From assembly GCF_001905545.1 (NCBI RefSeq), contig NZ_LIPD01000006.1:62001-126000 (forward strand): 64,000 nucleotides of DNA. The letters are read 5' to 3'. The position numbers were made by a program, and so were the translations under genes. This DNA is from Streptomyces sp. CB02056 (GTDB taxonomy: Bacteria > Actinomycetota > Actinomycetes > Streptomycetales > Streptomycetaceae). Below the pieces are notes generated by a model. The model did not search any database. It had not been told where the DNA came from and saw only the letters and a list, made by a program, of their open reading frames with translations. The stretch's first letter is position 1. Every line of letters starts with the position of its first letter. Shown here one piece after another: positions 17,312 to 25,550 of this stretch.

Positions 17312-19099
17312 TCAGCTCCGTCCACTGCCGGGCAGGAACTCCTGGACCTTCGCCTTGACGCCCTGCTGGACCACCGATCCCCGGTCACTGTCGCCCCTGA
17401 GCACCGACAGGGCGGCGGCCTTGATCTGGTCCCAGGTGGCGTGCGGCGGGATCGGTGGCACCGCCGGGTCGGTGCGGAAGTCGATGACGAACGGCCGGTC
17501 CGCGGCCAGTGCCCGGCGCCACGCCGGCTCCACGTCCTCCGGCTTCTCCACCCGTACCCCGCCCAGACCGAACGTCCGGGCGATGTCGGCGTAGCGCACG
17601 TCCGGAAGGCTCTGCGAGGGCTCGAACTGCGGCGCGCCCTGCATCGCCCGCATCTCCCAGGTGACCTGGTTCAGATCGTGGTTGTTCAGCACCGCGACGA
17701 CCATGCGCGGGTCGGCCCACTCCCGGTAGTACTTCGCTGCGGTGATCAGCTCCGCGAGGCCGTTCATCTGCATGGCGCCGTCGCCGACGATCGCGATCGC
17801 GGGCCGGTCCGGGTGGGCGAACTTCGCGCCGATCACGTACGGCACCCCCGGCCCCATGGTCGCCAGCGTGCCCGACAGCGAGCCGCGCATGCCGCCGCGC
17901 ATCCGCAGGTGGCGGGCGTACCAGTTCGCCGCGGACCCGGAGTCCGCGGCCAGGAGCGCGTTGTCGGGCAGCAGCGCGTCGAGGGTGTGGACGACGTACT
18001 CGGGGTTGATCGGGTCGGCGGACACATCGGCTCGGCGCTGCATGACCTCCCACCAGCGCGCCGCGTTGTCCTCCACCGTCTTGCGCCATGTGCCGTCCGC
18101 CTTGCTCTCCAGCAGCGGAATCAGCCGGCGCAGCGTCGAGCCGGCGTCGCCGACGAGGTTGACCTCGAACGGGTAGCGCAGCCCGATCATGGACGGGTCC
18201 AGGTCGATCTGCACCGCGCGCGCCTGGTCGAACTCGGGCAGGAACTGGGTGTAGGGGAAGCTGGAGCCGACCACGAGGAGGGTGTCGCAGTCGCGCATCA
18301 TCTCGTAGGACGGGCGGGTGCCGAGCAGGCCGATCGAGCCGGTGACGTACGGCAGGGTGTCGGGCAGCGCGTCCTTGCCGAGCAGGGCCTTCGCCACCCC
18401 GGCGTCGAGCAGGTCGGCGACCTGCTCGACCTCGGGCCGGGCCGAGCGGGCGCCCTGCCCGATCAGCATCGCGACCTTCTCCCCGGCGTTGAGGATCTCC
18501 GCCGCCCGGGCGAGGTCCGCCTCGGCCGGCACCGGGGCGTAGTGCGGGACGCCGAGGCTGGAGGGGACCTGCTTGAACGCGTGCGCCGGCGCCTCGTAGT
18601 CGAGTTCCTGGACGTCGGCCGGGATGATCACCGCGGTGACCGTGCGGCGGGTCGCCGCGATGCGCATGGCGCGGTCCAGCACGTTGGGCAGCTGAGCCGG
18701 CACGGTGACCATCTCGCAGAACTCCGAGGCCACGTCCTTGTACAGGCTGAGCAGGTCGACCTCCTGCTGGTACGAGCCGCCCATGGCGCTGCGGTCCGTC
18801 TGCCCGACGACCGCGACGACCGGGACGTGGTCGAGCTTGGCGTCGTAGAGGCCGTTGAGCAGGTGGATCGCGCCCGGTCCGGAGGTGGCCACGCACACCC
18901 CGGTGCGGCCGGAGAACTTCGCGTACCCGACGGCCTGGAAAGCGGCCATCTCCTCGTGCCTGGCCTGGATGAACCGCGGCCGGTCCTCCGCCCGGCCCCA
19001 GGCCGCGAGCAGCCCGTTGATGCCGTCCCCGGGATAGGCGAAGACGTACTCCACCTCCCAGTCACGCAGGCGCTCCAGCACGTAGTCGGAAACCTTCAT
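17312..19099 (-). CDS. poxB: thiamine pyrophosphate-dependent pyruvate oxidase-like enzyme
   Basis: 595-residue TPP enzyme of the acetolactate synthase/pyruvate oxidase family. The PYR domain has EYVFAYPGDGINGLL with the catalytic Glu in RHEEMAAFQAVGYAKFSG; the PP domain has AIVGDGAMQMNGLAELITA and VLNNHDLNQVTWE (GDG...N cofactor motif). The C-terminal ~40 residues are basic and could serve membrane contact as in PoxB. ATG 19099 has GGAGGAG eight bases upstream. First gene of a four-gene operon whose products all handle small carboxylic acids. Confidence 0.88.
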   Translation of the reverse strand: MKVSDYVLERLRDWEVEYVFAYPGDGINGLLAAWGRAEDRPRFIQARHEEMAAFQAVGYAKFSGRTGVCVATSGPGAIHLLNGLYDAKLDHVPVVAVVGQTDRSAMGGSYQQEVDLLSLYKDVASEFCEMVTVPAQLPNVLDRAMRIAATRRTVTAVIIPADVQELDYEAPAHAFKQVPSSLGVPHYAPVPAEADLARAAEILNAGEKVAMLIGQGARSARPEVEQVADLLDAGVAKALLGKDALPDTLPYVTGSIGLLGTRPSYEMMRDCDTLLVVGSSFPYTQFLPEFDQARAVQIDLDPSMIGLRYPFEVNLVGDAGSTLRRLIPLLESKADGTWRKTVEDNAARWWEVMQRRADVSADPINPEYVVHTLDALLPDNALLAADSGSAANWYARHLRMRGGMRGSLSGTLATMGPGVPYVIGAKFAHPDRPAIAIVGDGAMQMNGLAELITAAKYYREWADPRMVVAVLNNHDLNQVTWEMRAMQGAPQFEPSQSLPDVRYADIARTFGLGGVRVEKPEDVEPAWRRALAADRPFVIDFRTDPAVPPIPPHATWDQIKAAALSVLRGDSDRGSVVQQGVKAKVQEFLPGSGRS

Positions 19100-19191
19100 C
19101 ACCGAACTCCTCCACAGCGCGGGCGTGGCTCCTGGTGGGCGAACGAGGCCCGGAGAGCGGCTAACCGCTCGCGCCGCGATGAAACCGCCGA

Positions 19192-19226
19192 AGGTGATAC
19201 CGCCCGGTGTCCGTGCGGTATCACCT
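19192..19226. promoter_or_regulatory. perfect 12-bp dyad between divergent genes
   Basis: AGGTGATACCGC at 19192-19203 is repeated inverted at 19215-19226 around an 11-base spacer. It lies in the ~345-bp gap between the start of the minus-strand oxidase operon (19099) and the plus-strand SRPBCC gene (19446), about 95 bases upstream of the first. There is no T-run and the genes diverge, so I read it as an operator or transcript leader hairpin rather than a terminator. Confidence 0.5.
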
Positions 19227-19364
19227 GCCGGCCCGCAGGCCGTGGGCGGGCATGCCGGGCTCGGCACAGACGCTGCCCTGGACGGGGCCCGGCGGCGACC
19301 AGTCGAGGTTCCGGTGGAACGGGTGGCCCTGCCCCACGGCGGAGAACGGGCCGCTGCGAGTCTC

Positions 19365-19389
19365 GCGTTCAGGGGAATTAACCGGGTAT
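19365..19389 (+). promoter_or_regulatory. predicted SigB-type stress promoter
   Basis: GCGT at 19365-19368, a 15-base spacer, then GGGTAT at 19384-19389. This fits the published Streptomyces SigB consensus GNNT-N14-16-GGGTA(C/T). It ends 56 bases before the ATG of the SRPBCC gene, a sensible leader length. Confidence 0.55.
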
Positions 19390-19445
19390 GCGCCTTTTGA
19401 GGTACGGGTGATTCGTCAGGGACCGGACACGAGGAGGCACAGCCG

Positions 19446-19940
19446 ATGGCTGTGAGACACGTCCTGATAGAGCGGGCTCCGCAGGCGGTGTGGAGCGTGT
19501 TGGGCGACCCGGCCGCGTACGGCCGGTGGGTGCCCGGCACGGAGCGGACCCGCCCGGGTGAGGGCCGGTGGCCCGCAGTCGGGTCGAGCCTGCGCTACAC
19601 CGTCAGCGCCGGCCCGTTCCGCTTCGAAGGCCACACCGTCGTACGTGTGTCCGACAGTGGGCACCGGCTGGAACTGGAGGCCTTCGCCGGGCGGCTCGGC
19701 ACCGTCCGGATCGCCATCGAGCTGATCGCGTGGGGCGACGCCACCCTGGTGATCGTCGACGAGCACCCGCTGCGGGGCCTGGGCGGGAGCCTCCACACGG
19801 CGCCCGCGGACCTGGTGCTGGATCTGCGCCACCGCCGACTGCTCGCCTGCCTCGCCCGCACGGTCGAGCAGGCGCCCCGGGCGGCCGACCTGGAAGCGTC
19901 CGCGTCGGGGGGAGGTCCGTCATGGCCGACGCCGTCGTGA
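19446..19940 (+). CDS. SRPBCC family protein
   Basis: 164-residue START/polyketide-cyclase-like helix-grip protein: VRHVLIERAPQAVWSVLGDP and the strand-rich centre GPFRFEGHTVVRVSD are typical. Such proteins bind a hydrophobic ligand in a central cavity. ATG 19446 has GAGGAGG nine bases upstream. Its last ~18 bases overlap the start of the next gene in another frame, so the two are probably co-translated, and the ligand may be the substrate of that flavoenzyme. Confidence 0.85.
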   Translation: MAVRHVLIERAPQAVWSVLGDPAAYGRWVPGTERTRPGEGRWPAVGSSLRYTVSAGPFRFEGHTVVRVSDSGHRLELEAFAGRLGTVRIAIELIAWGDATLVIVDEHPLRGLGGSLHTAPADLVLDLRHRRLLACLARTVEQAPRAADLEASASGGGPSWPTPS

Positions 19941-21562
19941 TCGGGGCCGGGCCGAACGGTCTGGTCGCCGCGAACGTGCTGGCCGACGCCGGCTGGGAGG
20001 TGGAGGTGTTGGAGGCCCAGGACCAGGCCGGCGGCGCTGTCCGCAGCGACCGCGGCGTCCACCCCGACTACGTCAGCGACCTGTTCAGCTCGTTCTACCC
20101 GCTGGCCGCCGCCTCGCCGGTGATCGCGGCCCTGCGCCTCGAAGAGCACGGCCTCGCCTGGAGCCACGCGCCGATCGTGCTCGCCCATCCCCTGCCCGAC
20201 GGCCGCTGCGCACTGCTGCGGCGCGGACCGGAGGCGAACATCGACGACGTCGGGCGGAGCTTCGGCCGGCCGGACGCGCTCGCCTGGCGACGGCTGTCAC
20301 AGCTCTGGCAGGACCTGGACCCGTGCCTGGTAGGGGCGATGTTCGCGCCGTTCCCGCCGGTACGCGCCGGCCTGGCGCTGGCCGCGCGTCTCCGGGCGCC
20401 CGGCCTGCTGCGGCTGGCCCGCTTCGCGGCGCTGCCCGTACGGCGACTGGCCGAGGAGGAGTTCGACCGGGACGGCCCGGGGCTGCTGCTGGCCGGCTGC
20501 GCGCTGCACGCCGATCTACTGCCCGAATCACCGGGCAGCGCCGCCTTCGGCTGGCTCATGGCGATGCTCGGCGAGCAGTACGGCTGGCCGGTACCGGTCG
20601 GCGGAGCCAGCGCCCTCAGCGGCGCCCTGGTGCGGCGTCTGGAATCGCGCGGGGGAACGATCCGCTGCGGCACCCCGGTCAGCGAGGTCGTCGTCCGCGC
20701 CGGCCGGGCGCTGGGCATCCGCACCGCCCAGGGTGACTACGTCCGCGCGCGCCGAGCCGTGCTCGCCGACGTGCCCGCTCCGCACCTGTACGGCCGCCTG
20801 GTCCGGGAAGGACACCTGCCGCCCGGATTCCGCGACGCCGTACGCCGCTTCCAGTGGGACTTCGCCACCGTCAAGGTCGACTGGGCCCTCGATGCGCCGA
20901 TCCCCTGGACCGCCGAGCAGGCACACCGGGCCGGCACCGTCCACCTCGGCGCCGACTGGACGGAACTGAGCGACTACGCACTCCAGGTCAGCACCGGCCG
21001 TCTACCGGCCCGCCCCTTCGGGCTGCTCGGCCAGATGACCACCGCCGACCCGTCCCGCTCACCCGCGGGCACCGAATCGGCCTGGATCTACACCCACGTC
21101 CCCCAGCACATCGCCGACGACCTCGGGCCCGACGGCATCACCGGGTCCTGGGACGACAGGGAAAGCGAAGCCATCGCCCGCCGCATGGAAGCACAGGTCG
21201 AACGCTTCGCCCCCGGCTTCACCGACCGGATCCAGGCCCGGCGCGTACTCACCCCGCCGGTGCTGGAACACCTGGACCAGAACCTGGTCGGCGGGGCGAT
21301 CAACGGCGGCACCGCGGCCCTCCACCAACAGGCGCTGCTCCGCCCGCTACCCGGCACGGGGCGGCCCGAGACCCCCATCCAGCGCCTCTACCTCGCCTCC
21401 GCCTCGGCCCACCCGGGCGGTGGCGTGCACGGCGCCTGCGGCGCGAACGCCGCCCGCGCCGCGCTCCGCGCCCAGGGAGCCCTGACCGGCCGGCTGCTGC
21501 GCCCCGCCCTGGCCCGCGCCCAGCTTGCCCTGTCCGACCCGGGCGGGGGCGCGACGGCGTGA
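19922..21562 (+). CDS. NAD(P)/FAD-dependent oxidoreductase (phytoene desaturase-like)
   Basis: 546-residue flavoprotein. The N-terminal dinucleotide-binding motif is VVIGAGPNGLVAANVLADAG, with the second-strand acid in EVLEAQDQAGGAVRSD. C-terminally LYLASASAHPGGGVHGACGA is the conserved FAD-site loop of carotenoid desaturase/isomerase-like enzymes. No phytoene synthase or other carotenoid gene is nearby, so the substrate is open. ATG 19922 is behind a GGGGGAGG site inside the upstream gene. Predicted to be driven by the SigB-like promoter. Confidence 0.88.
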   Translation: MADAVVIGAGPNGLVAANVLADAGWEVEVLEAQDQAGGAVRSDRGVHPDYVSDLFSSFYPLAAASPVIAALRLEEHGLAWSHAPIVLAHPLPDGRCALLRRGPEANIDDVGRSFGRPDALAWRRLSQLWQDLDPCLVGAMFAPFPPVRAGLALAARLRAPGLLRLARFAALPVRRLAEEEFDRDGPGLLLAGCALHADLLPESPGSAAFGWLMAMLGEQYGWPVPVGGASALSGALVRRLESRGGTIRCGTPVSEVVVRAGRALGIRTAQGDYVRARRAVLADVPAPHLYGRLVREGHLPPGFRDAVRRFQWDFATVKVDWALDAPIPWTAEQAHRAGTVHLGADWTELSDYALQVSTGRLPARPFGLLGQMTTADPSRSPAGTESAWIYTHVPQHIADDLGPDGITGSWDDRESEAIARRMEAQVERFAPGFTDRIQARRVLTPPVLEHLDQNLVGGAINGGTAALHQQALLRPLPGTGRPETPIQRLYLASASAHPGGGVHGACGANAARAALRAQGALTGRLLRPALARAQLALSDPGGGATA

Positions 21563-21616
21563 CGCCGTCGGGCGGACGGGACCCGCGGCCCGGGTAGGCC
21601 GGGATTGCAGGGGCTG

Positions 21617-22162
21617 TCACTGCGGGGGGCGGCCACCGCCGCGGGGGGCACCGAGCCCGGATACGGCAGCCCGGCGCGCGGCGGCTGTGCGACGCAGCAC
21701 GACCTGGGGCAGGACGAGCCAGCTGGTGGCGAACCAGATCAGGCAGGCGGCGCTGAGGCCCCAGGCGGCGGCCGGGTTGCCGGTGGCGGTGCGCAGCAGG
21801 AGCAGCAGCGCGGCGGCGATGGTCAGGGCCAGGGTGATGAGTCCGACGGCGATGAGGCGACTGGCGACGTGGACCAGTTCGGGTTTCATGCCGTGGCCGG
21901 TGAGGAAGCGGTGGAAGGCCACGGGCGCGATCAGGGCTCCGGTGGCGACGGCGCCGAGGACGACGGTGGCGACGTAGAGGTTCTTGTCGAAGTCGGGCAG
22001 GGCGGCGAAGCGCGGGGTGAAGGCCACGCCGATGAGGAATCCGAACAGGATCTGTGCGCCGGTCTGGCACACGCGGACTTCCTGGAGCATCTCGCTCCAG
22101 AGCCGGTCGGCCCGTTGCTGGGGCGTCTCGTCCCGACCCGGTGCGCCGTCGTTCTTCGTCAA
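21617..22162 (-). CDS. DUF6328 membrane protein
   Basis: 181-residue protein of an actinobacterial family (DUF6328). A polar N-terminus with QQRADRLWSEMLQEVRVCQT is followed by four hydrophobic helices (for example GAQILFGFLIGVAFTPRF and LIAVGLITLALTIAAALLLL). TTG 22162 is preceded by GGGAGG five bases upstream. Function unknown. Convergent with the flavoprotein gene, ~55 bases apart. Confidence 0.8.
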   Translation of the reverse strand: MTKNDGAPGRDETPQQRADRLWSEMLQEVRVCQTGAQILFGFLIGVAFTPRFAALPDFDKNLYVATVVLGAVATGALIAPVAFHRFLTGHGMKPELVHVASRLIAVGLITLALTIAAALLLLLRTATGNPAAAWGLSAACLIWFATSWLVLPQVVLRRTAAARRAAVSGLGAPRGGGRPPQ

Positions 22163-22453
22163 CGAATCCTCCCCGCCTACAGGCGGTCCTTGTGGCGGCT
22201 GGTGCGGACCCGTACGCGCAGCAGTTCCTCCCCGTGGGGCGCGATGGAGCAGGGTGAAGGCGGCGGCGACCCGGAGCAGGGTCAGTAGAGGAAAAGCACC
22301 TGATGGCGCTTTCCACGTCGCCGAGCACGACGTTCACCGGCACGTCGGGGCGGGAGTGCCGACTTTCCCACCGGAGCGGGTGATCAGGCTGGGCACCGGG
22401 CGGCTCCTGTGGGGCAGCGGCCAGGACGGGCACTGGTCAAGGAGAGCCGCAGG
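22163..22453. other. non-coding gap
   Basis: About 290 bases between two minus-strand genes. I see no convincing gene, RNA or repeat; short frames here lack ribosome sites. It probably carries the promoter of the DUF6328 gene, but no consensus box stood out. Confidence 0.4.
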
Positions 22454-22798
22454 TCAGGGACGGTCCTCGTGATGGCCGCACAGCCACGCCAGCGCCTGAT
22501 AGGTGCCCAGGGCGTACGCGGGGTCCGTGCGTTCTTCCAGGGCATCGCGCAGATGGACCGCGGCGGCCTGGCATTCGGCCAGCAGCTGCGCCCGGCACGG
22601 CCCGGTGGCCCCGAGCGCGGCAACAGCGGTGACCGGTGCCGCGATCTGGGCTCCGGTGGCCCACCGGTAGGCCCCCAGAACCCCGTGGTCGAACCCGCCC
22701 CAGGGCTGGGGGCGCCGATTGGCGGTCTCGATCGCGTCGAACACCTCGTCCAGCGGGCGCACCCCCACCGCCGGGATCGTCGTCTCGTCACTGGTCAT
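22454..22798 (-). CDS. hypothetical protein
   Basis: 114-residue soluble protein not assigned to a family. Helical character with ALGATGPCRAQLLAECQAAA and PAYALGTYQALAWLCGHHED near the C-terminus. ATG 22798 has no clear ribosome site. The mixed, balanced residue composition, unlike GC-shadow frames, supports a real gene. Confidence 0.55.
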   Translation of the reverse strand: MTSDETTIPAVGVRPLDEVFDAIETANRRPQPWGGFDHGVLGAYRWATGAQIAAPVTAVAALGATGPCRAQLLAECQAAAVHLRDALEERTDPAYALGTYQALAWLCGHHEDRP

Positions 22799-23055
22799 GC
22801 CCGCAACCTACGACGACTCGCAGCCACTCGCCGCCGGGCCCGACCGCCGGATAGTGGACCGGCAGGGTTCCGGGCCATCGGATCCGGCGCAACCGAGTGA
22901 ACCCCCTGCCAGGCGGCGGCCCAAAAGCCGAACGCGGCATCGCCTCGGCGGTCCCGCGCCAAGCCCCCTCGAACGCTCCGCGGCCCCACTCTGAACGGCG
23001 CTTTCGCGCTGCGGCGGCGCCAGAGCACAACCGAGCGCTGCCCCCGGCGGATCGC

Positions 23056-23439
23056 TCAGTCGCTTTCCGCAGGCAACGCAACCCGGCGCACCTGCCCGGC
23101 CTCCAGTTCGACGACGACGGCCAGCACCGGATGCAACCAGCGCACCACCGACCGCGCGCCCGGATGCGGCTGCCGAAGCAGCCCGGCGACCAACGCCCCG
23201 AGCTCCACCCGCTCCCGCTCGGAGATCTCCCCGGTCACCAGCCGCCGACCGTCGGTGAGCACGACCAGCAACCGCTTCCACTCGCCCGGTTCGCCGACAG
23301 CCCCGGTCACCCAGCCCTTCACCGTGACCCACCCGGGTGCCGCTCCGACGCGGACGGCACAAGCATCAGCAAACTCCCTCCGTACACGGGACGCGATCAT
23401 CCGAGCATGCCACCACGCATCGTCGGAGACGATCCGCAC
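23056..23439 (-). CDS. hypothetical protein
   Basis: 127-residue frame with a varied composition: WHARMIASRVRREFADACAV, then alternating strands (WKRLLVVLTDGRRLVTGEIS) and HPVLAVVVELEAGQVRRVAL at the end. No family recognised. Start is GTG 23439 or an in-frame ATG 13 codons later; ribosome site weak. The coding bias looks genuine, and nothing better overlaps it. Confidence 0.5.
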   Translation of the reverse strand: MRIVSDDAWWHARMIASRVRREFADACAVRVGAAPGWVTVKGWVTGAVGEPGEWKRLLVVLTDGRRLVTGEISERERVELGALVAGLLRQPHPGARSVVRWLHPVLAVVVELEAGQVRRVALPAESD

Positions 23440-23791
23440 GGCGGCTCTGGCCCGTCGTTTCCCACAGGTCCGTGATGAGCAGCCGCCCGCCGGAGGACCT
23501 GCCCCGCACGGTACGCATACCTGCCGGACAGGCCGGTGGTCCGCGCCGGCCGTGTGCTCCTGGCGCTCCCGGCAGACGGAGAATCACGTTGCGGAGGGCG
23601 TCGGCGCGCTCGTCCCTGTCCGGCCTGCCGAGCTCCACCCATGTGGCTTCGACATGCAACACTCCTCGAAAGCAAGGGAGTTGTGCAGATCTCCGGCCTG
23701 CCGACTGGCGCGTGGGCGCTGGGGTAGGCGCGTTGGCATGCGTCGGCCCACCGGAGGCCGACGCACACAGCCGTCGCAGGAGGGTGATCCG
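23440..23791. other. intergenic region upstream of the SsgA-like gene
   Basis: About 350 bases between divergent genes. No supported gene is seen. The last 15 bases hold the GCAGGAGG ribosome site of the SsgA-like gene. Developmentally controlled promoters are expected here, but I cannot identify a sigma-specific box. Confidence 0.4.
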
Positions 23792-24214
23792 ATGCAGAAG
23801 TCCGCTGTCCGCCCGATGCCCGTCACGTTCCCCGACAGCCCGCTGCCCGACGTCCCGGTCGACGTGGAGCTCCGCTTCGACACGGCCCTTCCGTATGCGG
23901 CATGCCTGGTGTTCCCGCTGACCCCGTGCGGCTGCACCGGCTCCGACGCCGAGGTGTGCTGGTACTTCAGCCGGGATCTACTGAACGAGGGGCGCCACGT
24001 CCCCAGCGGCACCGGGGACGTCAAGATCAGCCCCGGACCGGTCGGCGAAGTCCTCATCACCCTGCAGGGCCCCGACGGCCGGGCGGTGCTCAGCGCCCCG
24101 GAGGACGTCGTGGCCGCCTTCCTCACGGACTCGTTCACGCTGGTGCCCGCAGGTTCGGAAACCGACCACCTTGATATCGACGCCACTCTCGCCCGGCTGC
24201 GCGCCGCCGGCTGA
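23792..24214 (+). CDS. SsgA-family sporulation/cell division regulator
   Basis: 140-residue SsgA-like protein (SALP), a family confined to sporulating actinomycetes and controlling septum site selection and peptidoglycan steps in aerial hyphae. Recognisable segments are VDVELRFDTALPYAACLVFP, VCWYFSRDLLNEG, GDVKISPG and AAFLTDSFTLVPAGSE. ATG 23792 follows a GCAGGAGG site about seven bases upstream. Length agrees with the family (130-145). Which paralogue it is cannot be said. Confidence 0.88.
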   Translation: MQKSAVRPMPVTFPDSPLPDVPVDVELRFDTALPYAACLVFPLTPCGCTGSDAEVCWYFSRDLLNEGRHVPSGTGDVKISPGPVGEVLITLQGPDGRAVLSAPEDVVAAFLTDSFTLVPAGSETDHLDIDATLARLRAAG

Positions 24215-24261
24215 CCGCACGAAGTGCGCCGGCCGGGCGCCCGGCCGGCGCACGGGTGCCG

Positions 24262-24378
24262 ATGTGCGCCCCGGTCACCTATGCCAACGAGGACGCCTGG
24301 GATCTCCTCGGGCACTACGTCGCGTGGCTGGCCGCGGGACTCGCGGCACTGCTGGTCAGCCTCACCGCGCGGCTGTGA
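24262..24378 (+). CDS. possible 38-residue membrane peptide
   Basis: Short frame after the SsgA-like gene: polar start MCAPVTYANEDAWDLLGHYV, then one hydrophobic helix ending LVSLTARL. There is no good ribosome site. Composition fits a small membrane peptide, but at this size chance is not excluded. Confidence 0.25.
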   Translation: MCAPVTYANEDAWDLLGHYVAWLAAGLAALLVSLTARL

Positions 24379-24437
24379 CCTGCCCTGGCAGCTCCGGCCC
24401 GTCAACCACAGCCGGGCCTTCCTCTTCCGGTCTCATC

Positions 24438-24465
24438 TTGACAGAGAGGGGAACAGGAATAGGCC
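24438..24465 (+). promoter_or_regulatory. predicted housekeeping-type promoter
   Basis: TTGACA at 24438-24443, a 16-base spacer, and TAGGCC at 24460-24465. The first box is a perfect sigma-70-class -35; the second is a partial -10 of the type seen in Streptomyces. It lies ~50 bases before the nuclease-like gene start at 24516. Confidence 0.45.
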
Positions 24466-24515
24466 GCTCCTCTTCCTGATTGGTCTTTGCATACGGTCGT
24501 GCGAAGGGGGTAAGG

Positions 24516-25466
24516 GTGGCCGATCTGAAGGTGTTCCGGCGGGGTGCCGATGGCCGGGATGTCGAGCTGCAGGGTTCGACGGTGGCGCGGGAGCAGCAGG
24601 AACTGCAGCGACGGGTCGAGGCGGCGCTGGAGCCGATGCTTGGGGTGCGGTTCCTGGCATCGGAGTACGTGACGGGGCCGTGGCACCAGGGGCGGATCGA
24701 CACGCTCGGGCTGGACGAGGACGGCGTGCCGGTGATCATCGAGTTCAAGCGCCGGCGGGATGCCGGGGTGATTACCCAGGCGGCGTCCTACCTGGTCTGG
24801 TTGCTGGCGCACCGGCACGAGTTCGAGGCGCTGGTGCGTAGACGTCTGGGCGCCGATGTGGCGGAGGCGGTCGATTGGCGACGGCCTCGGGTGATCTGTG
24901 TCGCGGGCGAGTTCTCCCGCCATGATCGGGCTGCCGCCTCGCTCTACCAGCGGGACTACCGTGTGGACCTGGTGCGCTACCGGGTCTTCGGTCCCGACCT
25001 GCTGACGCTGCAGCTCGTCGAGACCGTCCCGGGCTTCTCCGCCGCAGGGTTCGCGCCGATGCCGTCCGGTGCGGGCGAAGCTGCGGACGACGAGCCGGAC
25101 GTTGTCGCGGTACCGTCGGGGTCCTCGCAGGTGGAGGTGCCGGGGTGCCTGCGGGAGCTGTACGGCGAGCTGGACGAGGCGCTGACCGCGGCGGGCGAGC
25201 TGGAGGTGGTGCTGCTCAAGCACTACATCGCCTACCGGCGGCTGCTGAACGTGGCGTCAGTGATCTTCCGGCCCTCCGTGTCGCACAGGGCGATCCTGGT
25301 GTACCTGCGGCTGAACCCGGACTCGGTGGAGCTGGAGGAGGGCTTCACCCGCGACGTACGCGGCATCGGTCACCTGGGGACGGGTGACCTGGAGGTGCGG
25401 ATCGCCTCGTCGGCGGACGTGGAGAAGGCGGTGCCGTTGATCCGGCGGGCGGTCGAGGAGTCCTGA
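24516..25466 (+). CDS. PD-(D/E)XK nuclease-like / DUF5655 protein
   Basis: 316-residue soluble protein. Residues ~25-150 match the DUF91/NucS-like nuclease fold: GRIDTLGLDEDGVPVIIEFK carries the Asp62 and Glu76-x-Lys78 active-site pattern, followed by QAASYLVWLLAHR. Residues ~215-316 match DUF5655 (YRRLLNVASVIFRPSVSHRA ... DVRGIGHLGTGDLEVRI). It lacks the N-terminal DNA-binding domain of NucS. GTG 24516 follows a purine-rich AAGGGGG stretch. Convergent with a DNA methyltransferase, which hints at a modification-linked role. Confidence 0.75.
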   Translation: MADLKVFRRGADGRDVELQGSTVAREQQELQRRVEAALEPMLGVRFLASEYVTGPWHQGRIDTLGLDEDGVPVIIEFKRRRDAGVITQAASYLVWLLAHRHEFEALVRRRLGADVAEAVDWRRPRVICVAGEFSRHDRAAASLYQRDYRVDLVRYRVFGPDLLTLQLVETVPGFSAAGFAPMPSGAGEAADDEPDVVAVPSGSSQVEVPGCLRELYGELDEALTAAGELEVVLLKHYIAYRRLLNVASVIFRPSVSHRAILVYLRLNPDSVELEEGFTRDVRGIGHLGTGDLEVRIASSADVEKAVPLIRRAVEES

Positions 25467-25475
25467 GGGCCTTGG

Positions 25476-25513
25476 AAGGGCGGCTGGAGCGTGGTGCTCC
25501 GGCCGCCCTTTCG
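25476..25513 (+). terminator. strong hairpin terminator between convergent genes
   Basis: A 15-bp stem (25476-25490 with 25496-25510, one T:G pair) with a 5-base loop, ending in the T-containing CCCTTTCG. It lies just after the nuclease-like gene and before the end of the convergent methyltransferase gene, so it may stop transcription from both sides. Confidence 0.75.
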
Positions 25514-25550
25514 CGTCTTCGGACGATCGCTGTGGCGGCGGTTCTCATGC

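Noticed and set aside
13748..19381. A plus-strand open frame of ~1,880 codons
   Set aside because: It is antisense to four well-supported minus-strand enzymes; high GC at third positions removes stops on the other strand. Its Gly/Ala/Val/His/Gln-rich sequence has no domains.
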